Positions 54,577 to 63,874 of a stretch of 64,000 nt of DNA are shown here, one piece after another. Numbering within the stretch: position 1 is the stretch's first letter; the number at the start of each line of letters is the position of its first letter. The notes under the pieces were generated by a model, which saw nothing but the letters and a program-made list of their open reading frames with translations, was not told the origin of the DNA and ran no database searches. The position numbers were made by a program, and so were the translations under genes. The stretch is from Selenomonadaceae bacterium (GTDB lineage Bacteria > Bacillota > Negativicutes > Selenomonadales > Selenomonadaceae): NCBI GenBank assembly GCA_022786545.1, contig JALFXV010000100.1, positions 37,353 through 101,352 on the forward strand. Direction: 5' to 3'.

Positions 54577-55938
54577 GTGATTACTATAGATAATATTTTG
54601 GAAACAAATCGCATGATCACGGAGAATAAGCTGGATGTGCGCACCATTACTATGGGCATTTCCCTGCGTGATTGTGCTCATCCGAACATTGACCAGTTCT
54701 GCCGTAATGTGTATGATAAGATTACCAAGTCTGCCGAATTTCTTGTAAAGACCGGTGAGGATATCGAGGCTCAGTATGGTATTCCTATTATTCACAAGCG
54801 CATTTCCGTAACCCCTATTGCCATCGCTGCCGAGGCCTGCAAGACTGATTCCTATGTGCCGGTGGCTGAGACCTTGGACAAGGCTGCCAAGGCTGTGGGC
54901 GTAAACTTCATCGGCGGTTTTTCTGCCCTGGTGGAAAAGGGCTTTACCAATGGCGATAAAATCCTGCTGGATTCTATTCCCCAGGCACTGGCTACCACTG
55001 ATGTGGTATGCTCCTCTGTAAATCTGGGTTCCACCAAGGCAGGCATCAACATGGACTGCGTGCGCCAGATGGGTGAGATTATCAAGCGTACTGCCGAGCT
55101 TACCCGTGACCAGGATGCCCTGGGCTGTGCCAAGCTGGTAGTATTTGCCAATGCCCCTGGGGACAATCCTTTCATGGCAGGTGCTTTCCACGGCGTCAGC
55201 GAGGCGGAGAAGGTGGTCAGCGTAGGTGTCAGCGGCCCTGGCGTTGTCAAGCATGCCCTTGAGGATTTGAAGGGCGCCGACTTTACTGAGATTGCTGAGA
55301 CCATCAAGAAGACTGCTTTCAAGATTACCCGTGTAGGCCAGCTGGTTGCCCGTGAGGCTTCCCGCCGCCTGGGCGTGCCATTTGGCATTATCGACCTTTC
55401 CCTTGCTCCGACTCCGGCAGTGGGTGACTCTGTTGCCAACGTATTGGAGGAAATGGGCCTGGAGCGCTGCGGTGCACCGGGTACAACTGCGGCGCTGGCA
55501 CTTCTGAACGATGCTGTGAAGAAGGGCGGCCTGATGGCTTCCTCCCACGTAGGCGGCCTGAGCGGTGCATTTATTCCTGTCAGCGAGGACCAGGGCATGA
55601 TTGAGGCTATCGAGTGCGGTTCCCTGTCCATTGAGAAGCTGGAGGCCATGACCTGCGTATGCTCCGTAGGTCTTGACATGATTGCTGTAGAAGGCGATAC
55701 CACCGCGGCCACTATTTCCGGCATTATTGCTGATGAGGCTGCTATCGGCATGATTAACAACAAGACCACTGCTGTCCGCGTTATTCCTGTGCCAGGCAAG
55801 AAGGTTGGCGATAGCGTGGAGTTTGGCGGCCTCTTGGGACGCTGCCCTATTGTCAAGGTTCGCAACAACTGGAGCTCTGAGGCGTTTATTGCCCGTGGCG
55901 GACGTATTCCGGCACCGATCAGGAGCCTGACAAACTAA
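54577..55938 (+). CDS. UPF0210 (PFL family) protein
   Basis: A 453-residue protein of the UPF0210/DUF711 family, a glycyl-radical-enzyme-like fold of unknown reaction. Seen: [60 protein letters not shown] and [17 protein letters not shown] 54577 follows GGAGG and gives the usual family length; the frame to 54559 is extra. The conserved pair with the ACT protein suggests ligand control. Confidence 0.93.
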   Translation: MITIDNILETNRMITENKLDVRTITMGISLRDCAHPNIDQFCRNVYDKITKSAEFLVKTGEDIEAQYGIPIIHKRISVTPIAIAAEACKTDSYVPVAETLDKAAKAVGVNFIGGFSALVEKGFTNGDKILLDSIPQALATTDVVCSSVNLGSTKAGINMDCVRQMGEIIKRTAELTRDQDALGCAKLVVFANAPGDNPFMAGAFHGVSEAEKVVSVGVSGPGVVKHALEDLKGADFTEIAETIKKTAFKITRVGQLVAREASRRLGVPFGIIDLSLAPTPAVGDSVANVLEEMGLERCGAPGTTAALALLNDAVKKGGLMASSHVGGLSGAFIPVSEDQGMIEAIECGSLSIEKLEAMTCVCSVGLDMIAVEGDTTAATISGIIADEAAIGMINNKTTAVRVIPVPGKKVGDSVEFGGLLGRCPIVKVRNNWSSEAFIARGGRIPAPIRSLTN

Positions 55939-55988
55939 TAAGTCTGGCTGATTATTTATATTCATGTTATTCATGTGGTGGTGATGCT

Positions 55989-56624
55989 ATGCGTGTTACC
56001 AAGAAAATAAAGGCTGAACAAGTTGCCATTTTGGGTGAGGTGTACAAGGATACCAAGCCTGCCCTGAAGTTCCGCAATCCCTTTGAGCTTTTGATTGCGG
56101 TGATTTTGTCTGCCCAGTGTACGGATGTAAGGGTGAATATCACCACGGAAAGGCTCTTTGCCAAGGCTCCATGTCCGCAGGATATTGTGGACATGGGGCT
56201 GCCGGCCCTGGAGCAGGAAATCAAGGACTGCGGCCTGTTTCGCAATAAGGCAAAGAATATCATGGCTACCTGCGAGATTTTGGTGCGGGAGTTTGACGGA
56301 CAGGTGCCGGAGGATTTTGATACCCTGCTGAAGCTGCCGGGGGTGGGCAGGAAGACTGCCAACGTGGTTACCAGCATTGCCTTTGACCGCCCGGCTATCG
56401 CGGTGGATACTCATGTTTTCCGGGTGGCCAACAGGCTGAAGCTGGCTGTGGGGGAGACTCCTCTTGAGGTGGAGGAGGGGCTGATGAAGGCTATTCCCAA
56501 GGAATTGTGGAGCCAGGCTCATCATTGGCTTATCTGGCATGGCCGCAGGGTGTGCAAGGCTCGCAGGCCCCTGTGCAGTGAATGCCCGCTGGGAGAAGTG
56601 TGCCCAAGCATGGGCAAGGAATAA
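55989..56624 (+). CDS. nth: Endonuclease III
   Basis: A 211-residue base-excision DNA glycosylase/AP lyase for oxidised pyrimidines. The helix-hairpin-helix LPGVGRKTANVV with catalytic aspartate in VDTHVFRVANRL, and the C-terminal 4Fe-4S site CKARRPLCSECPLGEVC (C-x6-C-x2-C-x5-C) are complete. ATG 55989 is preceded by GTGGTGGTG. 30 bases before the GNAT gene. Confidence 0.97.
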   Translation: MRVTKKIKAEQVAILGEVYKDTKPALKFRNPFELLIAVILSAQCTDVRVNITTERLFAKAPCPQDIVDMGLPALEQEIKDCGLFRNKAKNIMATCEILVREFDGQVPEDFDTLLKLPGVGRKTANVVTSIAFDRPAIAVDTHVFRVANRLKLAVGETPLEVEEGLMKAIPKELWSQAHHWLIWHGRRVCKARRPLCSECPLGEVCPSMGKE

Positions 56625-56654
56625 GAGATTTTGAAGTTTTAGGAGTGGGCAGCA

Positions 56655-57110
56655 ATGATTTTTAGGAAGGCTCGCTTTGGCGATACAGAAACGATTTTTC
56701 ACCTGATAGCGGTTTATGCGAAAAATGGTGAGATGCTGGCGCGTTCCCGCAATACCCTCTACGAAAATCTGCGTGACCTGGTGGTGGCAGAGGACGAGGA
56801 TGGCGAGGTTGTGGGGGTAGGCGGCCTGCATATTACCTGGGATTCTATGGCGGAAATCTGCGCTATGGCAGTGGCACCGGAGGTGGTGCGCCAGGGCATC
56901 GGCAGCGGCATTGTGAACATGCTGATCGAGGAAGGCAGGGAGCTGGGGGTAAAGACCTTTTTTACCCTGACCTACAAGCCCAAGTTCTTTGAAAGCCTTG
57001 GCTTTACGGTGGTTTCCCGGGATGATTTGCCTCACAAGATATGGAAGGACTGCATTGACTGCCCTAAGTTCCCGGACTGTGATGAGATTGCCCTGATACG
57101 CAGGGAATAG
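56655..57110 (+). CDS. GNAT N-acetyltransferase (short ArgA-like)
   Basis: A 151-residue acetyl-CoA-dependent transferase. The core motif VAPEVVRQGIGSGIVNMLIE binds CoA; YKPKFFESLGFTVVSRDDLP and the cysteine-bearing DCIDCPKFPDCDE tail match short N-acetylglutamate synthase-like proteins. No other arginine genes are nearby, so the substrate is an inference. It is likely co-transcribed with nth. Confidence 0.85.
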   Translation: MIFRKARFGDTETIFHLIAVYAKNGEMLARSRNTLYENLRDLVVAEDEDGEVVGVGGLHITWDSMAEICAMAVAPEVVRQGIGSGIVNMLIEEGRELGVKTFFTLTYKPKFFESLGFTVVSRDDLPHKIWKDCIDCPKFPDCDEIALIRRE

Positions 57111-57210
57111 CATGGCAGGGGGCGTACACAAAGCAGATAGCGGATGGTACATCATAATTGGTAATTACTGATGGTGAACAGTAGTAAATAATAATTTTTT
57201 AATATTGTTC

Positions 57211-57239
57211 TTGACAAATCCGTTTTTAGTGTTTAAAAT
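57211..57239 (+). promoter_or_regulatory. Promoter of the T-box aroF-tyrA operon
   Basis: TTGACA (57211-57216), 17 bases, TAAAAT (57234-57239). Expected transcript start near 57247, at the beginning of the T-box leader. Confidence 0.85.
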
Positions 57240-57246
57240 AGGGCTT

Positions 57247-57606
57247 GTAAGTTGTAAAAAGTTGTTAAACAAATTCTGAGTGCAGAGTTTTATATGCTAA
57301 TGGCTATGAGCGAGAGAAATCCAGTGGGCACTTTGCAGAGAGCTGTGGGTTGCTGCGACACAGCAGGAGAAGCTGGGAATATACACTCGTGAGCTGCAGG
57401 CTGAAGTCACTTGGGGCAGGTTGCCGTACTGTGCGGCAGGGGAAGACGTTCCTGGTCTGCTTTCGTGATGGTGATGGTAGGTTTCGCCGGATTGCTTCCG
57501 TTATCATGGGCTAGGATATGTTAGTATCCGAAAAGAGTGCTTGCGAAAGCGAGCAGGGTGGTACCACGGTCAATAGCCGTCCCTGTATTTGGGGGCGGTT
57601 TTTTTG
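57247..57606 (+). promoter_or_regulatory. T-box leader, probably tyrosine-specific
   Basis: A leader of about 360 bases. The T-box AGGGTGGTACCACGG (57555-57569) is followed by a terminator hairpin (CCGTCCC with GGGGGCGG, then T7). In stem I, GGGAATATACACTC (57375-57388) holds the likely specifier; read as TAC at 57382-57384 or the adjacent TAT, both are tyrosine codons. Uncharged tRNA-Tyr would allow read-through into aroF-tyrA. The stem I fold was judged by eye. Confidence 0.88.
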
Positions 57607-57706
57607 TATTCAGATTTAGATTTTATTCATTTCAGCTTAAATTTATCATGCAAATTTTTACTTAATTTTAGTTAATTAATTTTATGTTATACTAGGGGGA
57701 ATTATC

Positions 57707-58720
57707 ATGATTATCGTAATGGCACCAAATTCAACTCAGGCAGACCTGGACAATGTTATCAGCAAGGTAAAGTCCCAGGGGCTGGATGTGCATCTTTCCC
57801 AGGGTACCAGCCGCACCATTGTAGGCGTAATCGGTGACAAGGCAGCTATCGGCCAGCTGGAGATGCAGCACCTCAGCGGCGTGGAGAAGACCGTGCGCAT
57901 CACCGAGAAGTACAAGCTGGTAAGCCGGGAGTTCAAGAAGAACAACACCATTATCAACATCGATGGTGTGGAAATCGGCGGCAGCAAGCCTATTGTCATG
58001 GCGGGCCCTTGTGCAGTGGAGAGCATGGAGCAGCTGATGGAGTCGGCTACTGCCGTGGCCAAGGCTGGTGCACAGTTCCTGCGGGGCGGTGCCTTCAAGC
58101 CTCGTACATCCCCATACGATTTCCAGGGGCTGGCAGAGCAGGGGCTGAAAATGCTCAGGGAGGCAGCGGATGCCAACGGCCTGAAGGTTGTCACCGAGGT
58201 TGTGGACCAGCGCTCCATTGAGACTGTGGCAAGCTATGCAGATGTGCTGCAGATTGGCGCCAGGAACATGCAGAACTTCCAGCTGTTGAAGGAAGTGGGC
58301 AGGGCAGGCAAGCCTGTCATGCTGAAGCGCGGCCTCTGCGCCACCATCAAGGAGTGGCTCAATGCGGCTGAGTACATCATGAGCGAGGGCTGTGATGATG
58401 TAATCTTCTGTGAGCGTGGTATCCGCACCTACGAGACTTACACCAGGAATACCCTTGACCTGAGTGCCGTAGCTGCTATCAAGGAGCTGTCCCATCTGCC
58501 TATTGTGGTGGACCCTAGCCACGGCACGGGACGCCGCAGCATGGTGCGCCCTATGGCCATTGCCGCTATCGCTGCCGGGGCGGACGGCCTGATTATCGAG
58601 GTGCATCCGCATCCTGAGGTGGCTCTCTCCGATGGCGAGCAGTCCCTGACTCCTGCTGATTTTGAGGAAGTTATGGCAGATATCAAGCGTGTCGCTTCCC
58701 TTTTAAGAGGTGAGGACTGA
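57707..58720 (+). CDS. aroF: 3-deoxy-7-phosphoheptulonate synthase
   Basis: A 337-residue DAHP synthase, the first step of aromatic amino acid synthesis. Residues 1-70 form a ferredoxin-like regulatory domain; the barrel has IVMAGPCAVESMEQLMESAT, LRGGAFKPRTSPYDFQGL and VVDPSHGTGRR. This is the type I-beta form. ATG 57707 follows AGGGGG. It overlaps tyrA by one base. Confidence 0.96.
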   Translation: MIIVMAPNSTQADLDNVISKVKSQGLDVHLSQGTSRTIVGVIGDKAAIGQLEMQHLSGVEKTVRITEKYKLVSREFKKNNTIINIDGVEIGGSKPIVMAGPCAVESMEQLMESATAVAKAGAQFLRGGAFKPRTSPYDFQGLAEQGLKMLREAADANGLKVVTEVVDQRSIETVASYADVLQIGARNMQNFQLLKEVGRAGKPVMLKRGLCATIKEWLNAAEYIMSEGCDDVIFCERGIRTYETYTRNTLDLSAVAAIKELSHLPIVVDPSHGTGRRSMVRPMAIAAIAAGADGLIIEVHPHPEVALSDGEQSLTPADFEEVMADIKRVASLLRGED

Positions 58721-59610
58721 TGTCACAGCTGAAGCTTGCTATTATCGGCGTGGGGCTGATCGGCGGTTCCCTGGGCCTGTGCCTGAAGGACAAGCTGGGG
58801 GATGAGATTTACATTACCGGCATGTGCCGTACCCGGGAGTCTATGGAGAGGGCTGTGGCCCTGGGGGCTGTGGATTTTGCCTCCGACAATCCGGCAGAGG
58901 TGGTCACGGGGGCAGATATTGTTTTCCTCAGCACCCCTGTATTGCAGATGGTGCCTATGGTGGAGAAGCTGCTTCCCTTTATGAAGCCGGGAACGGTCAT
59001 TACAGATGCAGGCAGTACCAAGCAGTATGTCTGGAACGGCCTGAAAAAGATTTTGCCGCCGGATATTTATTATGTGCCGGGGCATCCTATGACAGGCAGG
59101 GAAAAAAGCGGTGTTGATGCTGCCCAGAAGGATTTGTTTGTCAATAAGTGCTATGTTATCGTGGAGAACGATGGAGTGCCCCAGCAGGTGCATGAGAAAA
59201 TCTGCGACCTGGTGCGCCTGACAGGGGCAAACCTGACTACGCTGGATATTGCCAAGCATGACCGCTGTGCTTCCGTCATAAGCCATATTCCCCATGTGGC
59301 GGCTGCCGCCCTGGTAACACTTTTGAACAGGAGCCACGGTGATAAGGAGGCCTGCCTGAAGCTGGCCGGGGGCGGCTTCAAGGATACCACCCGCATCGCT
59401 TCTTCCAACGCTGACATGTGGGCGGATATCTGCATGACCAACGGGGAGGCAATCGTCAACCACATCAGGATTTTGCAGGGTATCCTGGGGGAGGTGGCAG
59501 GTGCCATTGAAAACAATGACAGGCAGGCCCTGCATGATTACTTCGCTGAGTCCAAGAAGCGCCGGGACAGCATTCTGGAGCAGACTAGGAACATGTATGA
59601 ATTGATTTAA
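58720..59610 (+). CDS. tyrA: Prephenate dehydrogenase
   Basis: A 296-residue NAD-dependent enzyme in tyrosine synthesis. IIGVGLIGGSLGLCLKDKLG binds NAD; PGHPMTGREKSGVDAA and SHIPHVAAAALVTLL carry substrate residues. Overlap TGATG with aroF. Its presence fits the tyrosine T-box. There is no C-terminal ACT domain. Confidence 0.96.
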   Translation: MSQLKLAIIGVGLIGGSLGLCLKDKLGDEIYITGMCRTRESMERAVALGAVDFASDNPAEVVTGADIVFLSTPVLQMVPMVEKLLPFMKPGTVITDAGSTKQYVWNGLKKILPPDIYYVPGHPMTGREKSGVDAAQKDLFVNKCYVIVENDGVPQQVHEKICDLVRLTGANLTTLDIAKHDRCASVISHIPHVAAAALVTLLNRSHGDKEACLKLAGGGFKDTTRIASSNADMWADICMTNGEAIVNHIRILQGILGEVAGAIENNDRQALHDYFAESKKRRDSILEQTRNMYELI

Positions 59611-59621
59611 AAAATATACTA

Positions 59622-59665
59622 AAAAAGAGTTATGGCTCACGGTGCAGTGATTCCATAACTCTTTT
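59622..59665. terminator. Bidirectional terminator between tyrA and rqcH
   Basis: AAAAAGAGTTATGG (59622-59635) pairs perfectly with CCATAACTCTTTTT (59652-59665). A-rich and T-rich flanks allow use from both strands by the converging genes. Confidence 0.9.
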
Positions 59666-59679
59666 TCTTTGCCAGGGCT

Positions 59680-61434
59680 TTATGCCTCCTGCAAAAGCAC
59701 AGGCTGCAATACCTCTGCTTCTGGCGTGACATAAAGGGTTGTCTGATTGGTGAAGATTACGAAGCCAGGCTTGGCCCCGGATGGCTTCTTGACGAAGCGG
59801 GCTCGGGTGTAGTCCACAGGCACCTTTGAGGAGTCCTGGGCCTTGGAGAAATGCACAGCCAGGTAGCTGGCCAGGAGCAGCGTGTCCTCTGATGGTTCGG
59901 CGCCGTCACAGCGGAGGATGACATGGGAGCCGGGGATGTTCTGGGTATGGAGCCAGATATCCCCGGGATTGGCGGTCTTGAAGGTGAGCCGGTCATTTTG
60001 ATAGTTGTTTTTGCCCACCAGTATCTGAGTGCCATCAGGGGCGGTAAACTTGAAAGGCTGGGACTGCTTCTCCATGGCATGTTTTTTCGGCTTTTCTCTG
60101 AGGATGCCGCTGGCAATCAGCTCTGCCTTGATATCGTTGATTTCGGCCAGGCGGGTGGAGGACTCCAGGGAGGCTTCGATGGAGGACATGTACCTGATGT
60201 CCTCCAGGCAGTGCTGCATCTGCTGCTCCAGAAGCTCCTTGCCGCGTTTCAGCTTATCGTATTTCTTGTAGTATGCCTGCACGTTTTCCACCACGGAGAG
60301 CCGCTGGTCCATCTTTATGGTGATGGCTTCCCCTGCCTCGCTGTAGATGTTGGGAACAGTGACCTCCGCATCCACCCGGTCCTGGAACTGGTACTTGTAG
60401 GTCATGAGATTGTCCGCCTTGATGCGGTATTCCTCGGCATTGTCAGCGGCAGCTATGTCGTCACGTAGCTTCTGTACCTTGTTTTCAGCCCGGTTCAGCT
60501 CGTTTTTCATCAGCTTCCTGAACCTGTCCTTGTCAGGTATCTGGTAGCTGCCTGTGAGGCTGGATGCCCGGCTCAGCATTTCGCTGATGGTAGGGAAGGT
60601 CAGGATGGTTTCATTGGTAAAATAATGGAGTGGGAAGGAGGCAGTGGCCAGGGGCTTATTGTTCTTGTCGATGACGATGGCGGCAGTGCCGCATGGCTCC
60701 CGGAAGCTGTCCGTGATTTCACAGAGGGCGTTTTCCAGTGAGGCAAAATCCCCCTCATTTAGCTGGCTGACGGCCATGCTGGCAGGCAGCCCTGCTCCGT
60801 ATGCTGCTTCTTTTGCCGTCACGGGGCCGAAGCCCAGGCAGGTATCCAGGATTGCCTTGGAGAGCTTCATGTCCTCTTTTGTCCTGATGGCAGCTATGGT
60901 CTCGCCGATAGGCGTTTCCAGCAGGTTCAGCTTCTCCTGCTGGGGAGGCAGGACATAGGCATCTCCCGGCAGGACTGTTCTGACGCGGCTGGAATTGGTG
61001 CCAACCTTTCTGAGGGCGTCGATGATGATGCCATCCTGCACAAGGATGATGTTGCTGTATTTGCCCATCAGCTCCACTACCAAAGTCTTGGTGATAATCC
61101 TGCCACCGGCAGACAGAAAATCAATGTCCAGCATCAGCAGCCTGTCCAGCCCGTACTGGCGCACACCGGCAATCCTGCCCGTTTCCAGGTGCTTTCTCAG
61201 CACCATGCAGAACATGGGCGGCTCCGGCGGATTTTCCGGTGCCTTGTCAATCAGGTGCATGGCAGGGTTCTGGGGATTGATGGTGATGTGGAGCAGCACG
61301 TTTTTGCCCGGCAGCCGCAGGGACATGACGATGGACTGCTTGCTGGGCTGATTTATCCTGTCAATGCGCCCCCCTGCCACTGCCCTGTCCAGCTCGATGG
61401 CCAGGGGGTGCATTGAAATGCCGTCTAAACTCAT
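59680..61434 (-). CDS. rqcH: Ribosome quality control protein RqcH (NFACT family)
   Basis: A 584-residue Rqc2 homologue that binds stalled 50S subunits and directs alanine-tail addition. The N-terminal NFACT-N domain has LDRAVAGGRIDRINQPSKQS and RLPGKNVLLHI; a central coiled coil (about residues 300-430) contains a helix-hairpin-helix region; the C-terminal NFACT-R domain has ILVGKNNYQNDRLTFK and PGDIWLHTQNIPGSHVILR. ATG 61434 follows GGAGGAACC; the frame to 61491 is an extension. Convergent with tyrA. Confidence 0.94.
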   Translation of the reverse strand: MSLDGISMHPLAIELDRAVAGGRIDRINQPSKQSIVMSLRLPGKNVLLHITINPQNPAMHLIDKAPENPPEPPMFCMVLRKHLETGRIAGVRQYGLDRLLMLDIDFLSAGGRIITKTLVVELMGKYSNIILVQDGIIIDALRKVGTNSSRVRTVLPGDAYVLPPQQEKLNLLETPIGETIAAIRTKEDMKLSKAILDTCLGFGPVTAKEAAYGAGLPASMAVSQLNEGDFASLENALCEITDSFREPCGTAAIVIDKNNKPLATASFPLHYFTNETILTFPTISEMLSRASSLTGSYQIPDKDRFRKLMKNELNRAENKVQKLRDDIAAADNAEEYRIKADNLMTYKYQFQDRVDAEVTVPNIYSEAGEAITIKMDQRLSVVENVQAYYKKYDKLKRGKELLEQQMQHCLEDIRYMSSIEASLESSTRLAEINDIKAELIASGILREKPKKHAMEKQSQPFKFTAPDGTQILVGKNNYQNDRLTFKTANPGDIWLHTQNIPGSHVILRCDGAEPSEDTLLLASYLAVHFSKAQDSSKVPVDYTRARFVKKPSGAKPGFVIFTNQTTLYVTPEAEVLQPVLLQEA

Positions 61435-61579
61435 AGCTAAAGGTTCCTCCTCAAAAATCAGGCTCTGATGCAGCCTGTGTAATGTATCCATATATCATGG
61501 TATCGTACAGCTTTCATTCAGATATTTATTTATGATAAAGCCGTGTATAAGCATAACATTATACTATGGGATTGGTCAA

Positions 61580-61608
61580 TTGTATTTGACCGCTATTAGT
61601 GGTAAAAT
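61580..61608 (+). promoter_or_regulatory. Possible promoter of the O-antigen ligase-like gene
   Basis: TTGTAT (61580-61585), 17 bases, TAAAAT (61603-61608), in the 247-base gap between rqcH and the plus-strand gene. Confidence 0.45.
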
Positions 61609-61681
61609 GGGGAGGTAAATTCGGACAGGCTGCTGCCTTGTGGGCAGTGCCTGCAAAATCATGGAAAATGAGGTGCAGATA

Positions 61682-62899
61682 TTGAGTGGATTGAGAAAAT
61701 TTGCTTCTTCCAGGGGCTGCAGGGATTTGATTGTGATGGCAGTGGTGGCGGAGGCATTTTTTGTGGCGCTGTCGCCTGTGGTGGCGGAAATCGCCCTGCT
61801 GCTGGGCTTTGCTGTGTATTTATTCCGCTGGAAATTTGACAGCAGCTATCATTACCGCAAAAGCCCGGTTTTTGGTGCCATATTGGTGTTCATGCTGTGC
61901 AGCGGGGCATCGGTGCTGGTATCACCTGACATGGCTTTTAGCTTTTACAACTGGTACAATCTGGCGGTGGTGTGCTGTATGACCTTTGTGCTGGTGACGC
62001 AGAACGTGACCACCAAGGGAGAGGTGAAATATATTGCCTATGCCCTGGGGCTGTCCGCTGCCATTGTGGTGGCGTACGGATTTTTTCAGTACATCTTCGG
62101 CATCGATACCAGCGAGATGAAGTGGGTGGACGGGGAAGCCTTCCCGGAGCTGAGGAAGAGGGTTTTTTCCACCTGGGAGAATCCCAATATCCTGGCAGCA
62201 TACCTTGATATTGTCATCTGCGTCCTTTTGGGGCTTTTGGCGAAGCTGGAGGATAGAAGTTTGCGGCTCTGGCTGGGGGGCGCTATGGTGGCCTGCCTTG
62301 CCTGCCTTGCCATGACTTATGCCCGGGGGGCGTTCCTGACCATCGTGGTTATCCTGGCCGGCTACGGCATCCTCAGGGATAAGCGCATCCTGCTGGCGGT
62401 GGTTGTGGTGATTGCGGGGATTTTGCTTCTGGACCCGGTGCTTTTGGAGCGCATGAAGACGGCTTTTTCCGTGGCAGATACTTCCTCCGAGATGCGCATC
62501 GCCATGTGGGAAAGCACGGTGCAGATGATTATGGACCATCCTGTGCTGGGCATCGGCTGGGGTGCCTACTGGATGGTGTATCCGCTGTATGATACGTATA
62601 TCGTGGATGGCAGCGTGACCTTGGTGCATGCCCACAATATCTATCTGAATTATCCGGCGGAAATCGGCCTTCTGGGCGGTGCGGCGTTTTTTGTCTATTT
62701 CTTCAAATCTATGGGCATGGCGCTGTTCAATCGGCGTGTATTGCCTAATAAAATCATGGAGGGGCTGCTGCTGGGGCTGGGGCTGGCCCTGGTTTCTGTT
62801 GCCCTCAATGGTGTGACGGATGATGTGCTGTTTAATATACCGTCTTCCATGCTTTTGTGGCTGATGTGCGGCCTGGTATTTGTCATCAGGCGTCTGTAA
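61682..62899 (+). CDS. O-antigen ligase/polymerase-like membrane protein (Wzy_C)
   Basis: A 405-residue protein with about ten membrane helices. The large loop between later helices has SSEMRIAMWESTVQMIMDHP, LGIGWGAYW and VHAHNIYLNYPAEIGLLGG; the H-N-x-Y-L motif is the Wzy_C/WaaL active region. The start is probably TTG 61682, with GAGGTG 6 bases upstream; ATG 61661 has no site. It may join polymer made by the 5-15 kb cluster to lipid A core, although it is 46 kb away. Confidence 0.88.
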   Translation: MSGLRKFASSRGCRDLIVMAVVAEAFFVALSPVVAEIALLLGFAVYLFRWKFDSSYHYRKSPVFGAILVFMLCSGASVLVSPDMAFSFYNWYNLAVVCCMTFVLVTQNVTTKGEVKYIAYALGLSAAIVVAYGFFQYIFGIDTSEMKWVDGEAFPELRKRVFSTWENPNILAAYLDIVICVLLGLLAKLEDRSLRLWLGGAMVACLACLAMTYARGAFLTIVVILAGYGILRDKRILLAVVVVIAGILLLDPVLLERMKTAFSVADTSSEMRIAMWESTVQMIMDHPVLGIGWGAYWMVYPLYDTYIVDGSVTLVHAHNIYLNYPAEIGLLGGAAFFVYFFKSMGMALFNRRVLPNKIMEGLLLGLGLALVSVALNGVTDDVLFNIPSSMLLWLMCGLVFVIRRL

Positions 62900-62981
62900 T
62901 TAGTTCTTATGGTGCTGGTAGCGGTGAAACGTTATAGTTATGAAAAATTGTTGTACTTGTTGGCAGGAGTTGGAATAGTGT

Positions 62982-63770
62982 ATGGAAATCAGGCTGGATT
63001 GTGATGCGCCGATAGGCGTCATGGATAGCGGCATGGGGGGCATCAGCGTGCTCAGGGAGATGGCAGGGCTGCTGCCCCATGAGAATTTTGTTTTTTATGG
63101 CGATTCTGCCAATGCGCCCTATGGCAGCCGCAGCACGGAGGAAATCTACCAGCTGACGGAGCAGGTGGTGCAGAAGCTTTTAAAGCGTGGCGTCAAGGCT
63201 GTGGTTATCGCCTGCAATACGGCCAGCAGTGCAGCAGGGGCAAGGCTCAGGGCTGAGTATCCTGAGCTGCCTATCGTGGCTATTGAACCGGCACTGAAAC
63301 CGGCTGTGATTGCCTGTCCCGGGGGCAGGGTGGTGGTGCTGGCAACGGAAGCAACCCTGCGGGAGCGGAAGTTTGCCGGGCTTTTGACGGAGTGGCAGGG
63401 AAAGGCGGAGATTATCAAGCTGCCGTTGCCGGGACTGCCGGAGTTTGTGGAGAGGGGAGAGCTTGATTCGCCGCAGCTGCGTGAGTTTCTGCAGGGATAT
63501 TTTGCTCAGCTGGCAGACAGGCCGGTGGATGGCGTGGTGCTGGGCTGCACCCATTATCCTTTTGTCAGGAAGGTGATTGCGGAGCTTCTGGGGCCCCAGG
63601 TGAAGGTGTTTGATGGGGCGGCAGGCACGGCACGGCAGCTGCGCCGCCGCCTGTACAGCCGCCGCCTGCTGACAGCTAGCCAGCAGCCAGGCAGCGTCCA
63701 GTGGCTGAACAGCAGCCCTGAGCCTGAAATGATAGAGCTGTCAAAAAAGCTATTCGCCATCAAAATATAA
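62982..63770 (+). CDS. murI: Glutamate racemase
   Basis: A 262-residue cofactor-independent racemase making D-glutamate for peptidoglycan. IGVMDSGMGGISVLREM opens the fold; the catalytic cysteines are in VIACNTASSA and LGCTHYPF. ATG 62982 is the family-like start. The structured repeat follows downstream. Confidence 0.96.
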   Translation: MEIRLDCDAPIGVMDSGMGGISVLREMAGLLPHENFVFYGDSANAPYGSRSTEEIYQLTEQVVQKLLKRGVKAVVIACNTASSAAGARLRAEYPELPIVAIEPALKPAVIACPGGRVVVLATEATLRERKFAGLLTEWQGKAEIIKLPLPGLPEFVERGELDSPQLREFLQGYFAQLADRPVDGVVLGCTHYPFVRKVIAELLGPQVKVFDGAAGTARQLRRRLYSRRLLTASQQPGSVQWLNSSPEPEMIELSKKLFAIKI

Positions 63771-63874
63771 ATTTCAGTTTGTCGTAGTGCTTGATCGTTA
63801 CTTCGTGCATATACTGATAGAAATAGTTTGATACTTCGTGGACTCTGTTCAGGCATTTCAAAGGGACAGGTAGC

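Noticed and set aside
57304-57507. 67-codon minus-strand frame
   Set aside because: It lies in the T-box leader, whose RNA structure explains the sequence.
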